Of a DNA stretch of 64,000 nucleotides, positions 57,385-64,000 are shown in pieces (within the stretch, counting starts at the first letter, position 1; each line of letters opens with the position of its first letter). The notes below the pieces were generated by a model. It was not told the DNA's origin. It searched no databases and saw nothing but the letters and a program-made list of their open reading frames with translations. This DNA is from Sipunculus nudus (Eukaryota; Annelida; Sipuncula; Golfingiida; Sipunculidae), in the NCBI GenBank assembly GCA_026874595.1, contig CM049316.1, positions 57,111,676-57,175,675 on the forward strand. Reading direction: 5' to 3'. The position numbers and the translations under genes were made by a program.

Positions 57385-57850
57385 GGTTTGAACAGAACAG
57401 AACAGATTTTATTCACAAAAGCGTCCCCTGTTGGGGAATGGTGTGAAATACAATCATATAAACATAGTAATGCTATCTGCCAGTAGGTGGTGTTACATAA
57501 TATATACAGAGAATTTACACTGACTATAGGTGCAAAAGTGGCATGATTTGTAATGCGAATTAATTTACAAAATTAATTAGCTGAACTAGCAATCTGCTGT
57601 CACTATTCATAAGACTTTCCATTTTCAATACGTTTGGGTGGGTGTAGATTTCTTTGGGTAGCATTTTTTTTCTGGCATTTATTTAATTTGTTACAAATGA
57701 AGAGATAATGGTATTCGTCCCCTATTTCATTTTTGGTGCACAGCTTGCAAAATTTTCCAGTTTGATGGTTTTGGTCTCTGAAACGTTGGTTAACTGTGTC
57801 ATGAGTGCATGTGAACTGAAAAATTCCAACTATATTGCATTGCATGTACG
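57385..57850 (-). pseudogene. LINE 3' end with C-terminal zinc motif and (TGTTC)n tail
   Basis: The minus strand encodes FCKLCTKNEIGDEYHYLFIC, the C-x2-C ... GDE-HxxxxC motif found at the C-terminus of many non-LTR reverse transcriptases. The 3' UTR ends GAATAAAATCTGTTCTGTTCTG (57390-57412), a polyadenylation hexamer followed by a short tandem tail. Only the 3' end is present. Confidence 0.75.
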
Positions 57851-58454
57851 GGTAACAGTTCCGAATTGTAGTGAACCAAGGACGAGTTCACATGACTCCG
57901 TTGCGACTTATCAAACCACGCTTCATACAAAAAAGGGTATTGCTAGCCTTTAGATCAGAGCCTCATAGAATACCATGACGAGATTTTGTCTTTGTAGTCT
58001 CTCATGTGTCATTCGAATAACCTGGTCAGAAGGGGTTCGTCGTTTTTGTACCCATTCTATGAGTGTTAGACCCGATCACTGACGGTATCATGGAGAGGAG
58101 CTTGTCGTCTGGGCCTGGACACTGACAACAAATCCACGCTATTATATGTTTTATGTTAAATAATATAATACAATACAAAACAATACAATTCAATATAATA
58201 TAATATTAGTAGGACGCATTAGTAAAAAATTGTTTTCTGTGTATTTTAAAGAATTCAAATTATGAAAAGATAAAAAAAATACATCTAGATACATCGCTTC
58301 TGCAAATACATATTCATTTTAGCTCTCTGAGAATGTACAGAATAGACATCGCATGGTTATATTCCAATGGCTGGATTCTTGGTTTATTTATTTGTATATT
58401 TATCGGTATATCTAAAATATCAGAATATATGCTATTATGACACATGTAGAAGTA

Positions 58455-58462
<8 letters not shown>

Positions 58463-58491
<29 letters not shown>
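58463..58491. repeat. (AT)n microsatellite
   Basis: AT run followed by TTTAATTTAATTT repeats. Confidence 0.9.
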
Positions 58492-58493
<2 letters not shown>

Positions 58494-58550
58494 ATTTAAT
58501 TTAATTTTATAATTAGAAATCATTTATATTCAATTATACATATATGCTTG

Positions 58551-58807
58551 TATGGCACCCCGTAACACACCCCCTTTTAAGAGCGTTCTGCTATCAGAAC
58601 AAGGCTAATTATCCCAGAAGTCAAACTTTGGTGAGCTTATTCCCTGGGCCGCAAAGTTTTCCGTCACATTGGACCAGCCCCCATTTTGTTACGAAGACAA
58701 TTTGTTCAGGGGAAAATTCTGGGCCGATCCGGCATTCGAACCCATGTCGGTGGCGCAAAAGTCCAACCGCTTCGCTAGCAAACCGCTTTTATGGAACCCC
58801 GTAACAA
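58551..58807 (-). mobile_element. Retroelement fragment with tRNA-like region and duplicated flanks
   Basis: GTTACGGGGTTCCATA and GTTACGGGGTGCCATA (minus strand, one mismatch) lie at the two ends. Inside, 58705-58790 has a tRNA-like D-arm, a CTTTTGC anticodon-loop-like segment and a B-box-like GGGTTCGAATGCC. It is either a tRNA-Lys-like SINE or LTR-related debris, since TGTTACGGGG is also a common LTR start. Confidence 0.45.
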
Positions 58808-59129
58808 TATAGACACATATATAAATAATACTATGTGTATAGTTAGCTTGATTTCAAAATTTACTACAGTACTGTTTCGTGAGTTCAACCTCTTTCAGAC
58901 ATAACACACATTATTTGGCAAGTTCAGCACCTGGTCAATCACCCCATCCCCCCCCCCCCCCCGAAGACAATTACCCCCGGACAATCATCCCCTCCCCCCG
59001 GACATTTACCCAGGCCCCTTGCATAGAACATACAATTTAAAGTAGTAGTTGAATTTGAGAATAATATGACGGGAGATATTTTTAACATATTGCTTCCAAT
59101 GTTTATTTCAACCTTATAAAAAAAAACTA

Positions 59130-60280
59130 GTGGCCCATGGGCTATGACGCTCAGCTGAATTCAAGGAATGTTGAACAATGAGCAAAATGACTGCCAGAGT
59201 GCTAAAAACTCATAAATTTTGTGAAAAGTCCTTAGAAATGTCTGGTTTAAAAGAACTCTCCAAGAAGGATTGACATGCCAAATTTCAGACCAATATCTTG
59301 AACCACTCCTAAGATATGAGCAATTTTCACCCAAAGCACATGTAGGCACGGAGATGGCACCACCAGTCTTGAGTAAAAGATGGAGGAGTCCAAGATCTAT
59401 GGAAAATGCACCAATTCAGGCCAGTACAGCAAATCACTCCTGAGAAAAGGGCATTGATGTATTCTACAAACCCGGAAAAGTATGTGGCGCCACCTGTCTG
59501 GATTACGAGAAAACTTTCCAAGATGGATGGACATGCCAAATTTCAGACCAATATCTTGAACCATTGCTGAGATATGAGCAATTCTCACCAAAAGCAAATG
59601 TACTGATGGACACCACGCGAAAACGACTGCAGACGGCGCCACCCATCTTGTTTACGAGATGTAGGTGTTGAGGATCTATGAACATGCACAATTTTAACCC
59701 AATACATTGAAGAACCACTAAGACGAACAGGTGGCAAATGCACAGATGGACACTACGCAAAAAGTATTGAAGATGGCGCCAACGGTCTCAATTCTGAGAT
59801 AGAAAGATCCAAGATCTATGAACATGCAAACTTTCAGCACAATACATTGAGCCGCTCCTGAGATATGGCCTGTTACCTAAAAGACACCCAGAATCGTACT
59901 GCACAGAAAGGACTGCTGGTGGTGCCACCTGTCTTTGTTAGGCACAACAACATAGGTGTAGGAACAACTATGCTTGGTTTCGGGAAGATTGGTCCAAGGG
60001 TCTCAGAGGAGTTCTCTGAAAAAACTAACGCAGAGATTTTGTATCACATTTTTAATTATTCTGGGGGGTATTTACGAGACCCATAGCTCGGAGAATATGG
60101 GTAACAGAGACCAAATTTCAGGTTTCCAAGGAGGTTTTTTATGGACCTCCCTGGATGTCAAGTTAGAAGATTCCAGGTCCAGCGGTTACGATTTGTGCCC
60201 TGTTAACGGATGGCCGGACGGCGCCGGACAAAGAGTGATCCCTATAGTTCAGATGACTTTCAGTCAGCTGAGCTAAAAAA
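59130..60280 (+). mobile_element. Short complete copy of the CTCAGCTGA-ended repeat family
   Basis: Starts TGGCCCATGGGCTATGACGCTCAGCTGAA and ends CAGTCAGCTGAGCTAAAAAA. Inside are three or four units with 'atgccaaatttcagaccaatatcttgaac' and GGCGCCACC palindromes, then the 'ggtttccaaggag', 'ggtccagcggttacgatttgtgcc', GGACGG tail. The clearest copy for defining the element. Confidence 0.75.
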
Positions 60281-60664
60281 CCATGTATACTACTTATGAG
60301 AAAAAAACACATGTGTTATTAATTATATTTTAAAAAAATTTATTTACATGCAGGAAATGTATAACCATAGAAAAAAAAACGTTACATTTAAAGTTCATTA
60401 AATGGCCAAGTTTAGGCAATGCCTCCCAGATAATTCAATATATAAATAGCTGCGTTAATTATTATCTTTTATTGGCAATACCCGTCAAACATAGATAAGC
60501 TGCGCTGCTTTCATTGGATATGATTAAATATTCAAGATTTTAAAATAAATTTTCTTTTACCTGTAAACATAGCTTTTATAGCCTCTGGAACCTCTTCTTC
60601 CTACATCATTTTGATGATTACAGTAATTAATGTTTTCATCTCCGATCTGGCGTTTATACGTATA

Positions 60665-60755
60665 GAACTAAGGCTGACAGTACAATAACCCGGCCCGTCT
60701 CAGTAAAAGGCGGATTACCTACACGACCCGTCTCAGTAAAAGGCGGATTACCAAT
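60665..60755 (+). repeat. Two-copy direct repeat
   Basis: 'cccgtctcagtaaaaggcggattacc' occurs twice in succession. Confidence 0.9.
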
Positions 60756-60803
60756 GATCCCTTTTTTTTATGCTAGGGTCATCTGCAAATCTCGATATTG
60801 AAG

Positions 60804-60825
60804 CCCCCCCCCCCCCCCCCCCCCC
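60804..60825. repeat. Poly-C tract
   Basis: About 20 consecutive C. Confidence 0.95.
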
Positions 60826-60951
60826 AAGTTCGTCCAGTGATCCCCAAAGATCTTCCAGTGATCTCTATGCGAGTGCATACTTCTGGTTATGGCGCTTTCC
60901 AGTCGTGACGGGAGGCAGTCATTATTATCAATGTTCCCTGGAAGTAGGGTA

Positions 60952-60952
<1 letters not shown>

Positions 60953-61023
<71 letters not shown>
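60953..61023. repeat. (TA)n microsatellite
   Basis: About 35 uninterrupted TA units. Confidence 0.95.
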
Positions 61024-61025
<2 letters not shown>

Positions 61026-61959
61026 TACATGTATCATCCAACTATTTGCTAGCATCCTCGCATAATAAAATAAAACATAATGAAATCAGTGGAGTTTCAA
61101 GCGGGGGGGGGGGGCTTTATTGCTACACATCAGTGTCATGCGCAAGACACCTCCACCTGACCCGGTCATTGGGTCCCTGTTTGAAAACTTCCTTACACAA
61201 ATCACATCCTTTCCATCACGAGAACCCCAAAAATACCCTTTTGATTTTAAGTTGTTGACATGGACGGGTCCATAATGTATGAATATTTGTAGCGGGAGGG
61301 GAGGTATAAACCTGTAAATCTGGCGTAGGCATTACTCTTTCAGTCGACCATAATCCGAATTATATCTGCTGATAATCCGTATTTGAGTTCCCATGTAACT
61401 CCTCCCCTCAGAAATCCTTTAATATGCTGAAAGGGACATAATCAGGAGCAATAGTATACATTTTCTTTACATAAACAGTTCAGTTTTGCTTCATACAAAA
61501 GTTTGCCAGCAAAACTAAACCAGCATACAGGTTCAGTACCTCGCACACAACTGTTTAACACCTTGTTACTGCTCTGCTTGTTGGTATACACAGTCCACGT
61601 GTGTATATTCACCATAACAAGACAACGTGACTGGAAGTCCAATATGAACCTCAATACGTGATGTTAAAGCCAGCGAAAACATGTATTACTTTTTTGGTCA
61701 AGTCAGTCGAGGCATCTCCTGATTGACACGTGTTATGGCTCCGCGATGCACACGGCCCAACGCGCTGGGTTTATGTTGACATCTGTGATCGCGCTCGATA
61801 CACTGTTTTTAACACTCGTTTACAGGAGTAAGCAAACGGTTTCATGACAATATTTTGGCAGGTACAGATTTATTTTTAAGGGAAGAAGCTATTTTTCGTG
61901 TTAATTCTACATGCTTTAAAGGTGATTGGGCCCCTTGAAATATTTAGTCCCAGCTTTCC

Positions 61960-64000
61960 TAACCGATCAAACATACTCCTGGTCGAAATTCTTATTGGGC
62001 ATTATGGATCAGAAAAGGTGGCATATTATCTGATGATAGTGTGACCAATGTAAATGCATTAATCACAGCAAAGTCGGACAGAGTGGATGTCCCTTCAGTT
62101 TCGAAAAAGGGAAAGAATATCGTCGCTGGTGGAACTGGATGGTCTATTTTTTCTTGACCCTGACTAGGATGCCTCGATCAGTTACTAAAATTCTTTCCTT
62201 GTCAAATGGCTGTCTGAACCGAATTTAGAAAATGAAGCAACCATCATGTCCCCTTCCCTAAGAAGCCAAAAAAAGGGGACTAACCAGCAACCTAGGAAGC
62301 CGCATCTTCAGCCTGTGACAAATTTAGAAGGGGCCGAACTTTCAATAAAATTGGTGTTTTTTTTTAAAGATTTTTTGGTGGAGGAAACCGCTACCATTTT
62401 TTAATGCTTTGCTTAACTAAGTTATGTACATCTACAGAGTTCCATTCCTGTTTCGGACTAGGTGACAGGGGCTTATATCCGATTTTCCCTGGTGTCAACC
62501 AGGTTCGGTATACGACTCCTGCGGGCCCTAAGGTGTGAATCATCCCCATTACTGGGTCATAACACCGAGGAACCCACGAAAGGCGCACTCGTTTGTTAGT
62601 GAAACACGACTGATGGGCACAGTACCCATTAAGCCTGCAGAACGCTAACCCTTGGTGGTGGCCGACCGTGAAAAATCTCACTGCCTCGCGATCGGCTGAG
62701 ATTCGAACTCACGATCTCTCGGCTTTGAGTCCTGCGCTCTAACCCTGATCCACCGAAGCCGGTAGGTAGTTTTTTCTTTACTACACGCGCTTGATGCACA
62801 GCAAGACCGACTTGAGAAAATAATTGTCTTGTAATGGATTAGGAAATCCTGCCTCCCTATGAAGGATTCGCATGATATTTATATACTGTTTTACTGTGCT
62901 GAATCTACTACGCGCCAGAAATGCAGCATATCTACACAAGTTGTCATTTGTAATAGGCTTTGGTTGTATATCCAAGTCCATACATAATTTTAAATAAGCC
63001 CTCCTGTGTACATTGTATGTTTGTTTTGCGCTTTTTACGAAAGTCGATGACCAGTAGAACCTGATTTTCCGTTCAGCAGTTCAGCCAGTTGTGTACACGT
63101 CGCATCTGTGGGAAAAGATATACAAACGATTTACTAGACGTGATAAGATAGGTCAGTTAGCAATGATATGCACCAGGCTACTTTGATCATGATACAGCAA
63201 GGAGGCTAGCCGTAAAATCTGTCCTGATTGGGGAAGCCTTGAAATGGCGTCTTTATTACGATTCCATTTTCTCGGAACATGTATGGATTCCAGCAAAATG
63301 TTATATTCAGACGATATAAAAATGTGAACAAATACCCTTTCGTTTTCCCAATACCTCCCCCACTTTCTTGCTGCCCATACAACAGAGAGTACCTGTTTGT
63401 AATTTATATACATGTTTTTACTGTGGGCCAATCAGCTGCCCAGTTGACTTACACCCAGTCATTGTGATGCTGGTTACCTGTTGCAATTGTTGAAGCATCC
63501 ATAAAAACACGTGTGTCTGTGAGTAATGGTTGGTAACACCTCCTGAACCCATGTTTTTGCAGGCATGTTTGCCACCATCTAATATCTTTATGGATTTCCC
63601 CTGACTGCTTTGCCCGATGGAACCCCCTTTTACAATAGGCCATAGTGATAAAAGAATACACCGTAAAAATACTTTACCGTCGCGTACAACCTGGCAAGCC
63701 CAGTTTAATTTCCCGACTAGACGCTCCTTAAGCTTAATGCAGAATTCGCTTGAAATATATTACTTTTTTATAAGGTAGTGCAATTGAAAGGGTCTTTGTA
63801 TCAATTAAAAAACCTAAGAAGGTTAGATTCTGTACAGGGCCTTCTACCTTTTTTCCACTTTATACAGAAACCTAATAGCCTCAGAAGTATTAAAAGTTGC
63901 GACATCGCAATTCGACTGTTTTACCCACAATGAAAAAATCGTCCAGGTATACGACAACGGAACTGAAACCCCTTTGTGCCATCATACGTCTCACGGACTG
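61960..64000 (-). mobile_element. Decayed DIRS-like (tyrosine recombinase) retrotransposon, truncated by the window
   Basis: On the minus strand, in order: reverse transcriptase with SVVVYLDDFFIVGK (the YLDD box near 63935-63949) and LTFLGFLIDTKTLSIALPYKK; RNase H-like region with DIRWWQTCLQKHG, LTDTRVFMDAST and INYKQVLSVVWAARKWG (63153-63661); N-terminal tyrosine recombinase segment with FSTVKQYINIMRILHREAGFP (62781-62981); and, beyond an inserted SINE, a recombinase piece with TIQFHQRRYSFPFF (about 62110-62145). RT-RNaseH-YR order is that of DIRS/Ngaro elements. Several stops and frameshifts. The rest lies beyond 64000. Confidence 0.75.
62395..62760 (-). mobile_element. tRNA-derived SINE inserted in the DIRS-like recombinase gene
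   Basis: The 5' (minus) head at 62683-62757 has TGGATCAGGGTTAGAGCGC (A-box/D-arm) and GTGAGTTCGAATCTCA (B-box/T-arm), with a CTCAAAG anticodon-like loop. The acceptor stem and anticodon stem pair only partly, so it is not a functional tRNA. A ~290-bp body follows containing GGGTACTGTGCCCATCAG and GTGGGTTCCTCGGTG. It separates the two halves of the recombinase open frame. Target duplication not resolved. Confidence 0.7.

Larger units (their letters stand above)
60281..61959. other. Intergenic with simple repeats, no gene seen
   Basis: Apart from the listed tracts and a 10-bp poly-G near 61103, no coding or repeat family was recognised. Confidence 0.55.

Noticed and set aside
62683..62757. Genuine tRNA gene (Leu-CAA or Met-like)
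   Set aside because: A and B boxes are present but acceptor and anticodon stems pair poorly and a SINE body follows directly.

Overview
The window looks like nuclear DNA of a marine invertebrate, most likely a mollusc and plausibly a bivalve. It is AT-rich and intron-dense, with long TA/TC microsatellites and poly-G/C runs. It also carries repeat families that I associate with bivalve genomes (inference from memory; no search was possible). Nothing bacterial is present. Species is not determined.

The main content is a tandem cluster of three paralogous genes, all on the minus strand, assembled here exon by exon. Copy A enters at the left edge (only its first two coding exons, 1382-1817). Copy B spans 15243-26370 (13 coding exons, about 621 aa). 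Copy C spans 38007-48794 (14 coding exons, about 595 aa). Exon sizes and splice phases match between copies (24, 150, 153, 200 ... 113, 111 ... 148 nt), so they are true duplicates. The proteins are related to HOIP/RNF31, the catalytic subunit of the linear-ubiquitin ligase complex LUBAC. They have an N-terminal PUB-like domain, one or two RanBP2/NZF zinc fingers, a RING2-like zinc domain and an LDD-like C-terminus with the signature HHPRDCLFY / HHPRNCVFY. Two things are strange: RING1 and IBR are absent, and in both full copies the position of the HOIP catalytic cysteine is Phe, with the other two triad positions also changed. This predicts a family of catalytically dead, truncated HOIP-like proteins.

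Upstream of copies B and C lies a conserved non-coding block of about 200 bp (33.2 kb and 52.0 kb) with kappaB-like sites. It sits at similar distance from the two start codons once a 4-kb transposon insertion is subtracted.

The rest is repeats. 8.2-13.1 kb, 17.0-19.7 kb, 52.7-53.1 kb and 59.1-60.3 kb are copies of a dispersed family whose ends carry the inverted motif CTCAGCTGA. The first copy contains a 180-bp satellite array. 27.1-31.2 kb is a 4-kb element with 13-bp terminal inverted repeats, into which a second transposon with ~575-bp inverted repeats and a decayed coding region has inserted. 35.5-36.4 kb is a pogo/Tigger-like non-autonomous element. LINE fragments lie at 36.6-37.1, 50.6-51.0 and 57.4-57.9 kb. 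53.4-55.7 kb is a head-to-head array of repeats carrying perfect estrogen-response-type palindromes. The right end (62.0-64.0 kb) is a decayed DIRS-like tyrosine-recombinase retrotransposon interrupted by a tRNA-derived SINE. The remaining intervals (1.8-7.7, 13.1-15.1, 31.2-35.5, 48.8-50.5, 55.7-57.4 kb) hold no gene I can support.
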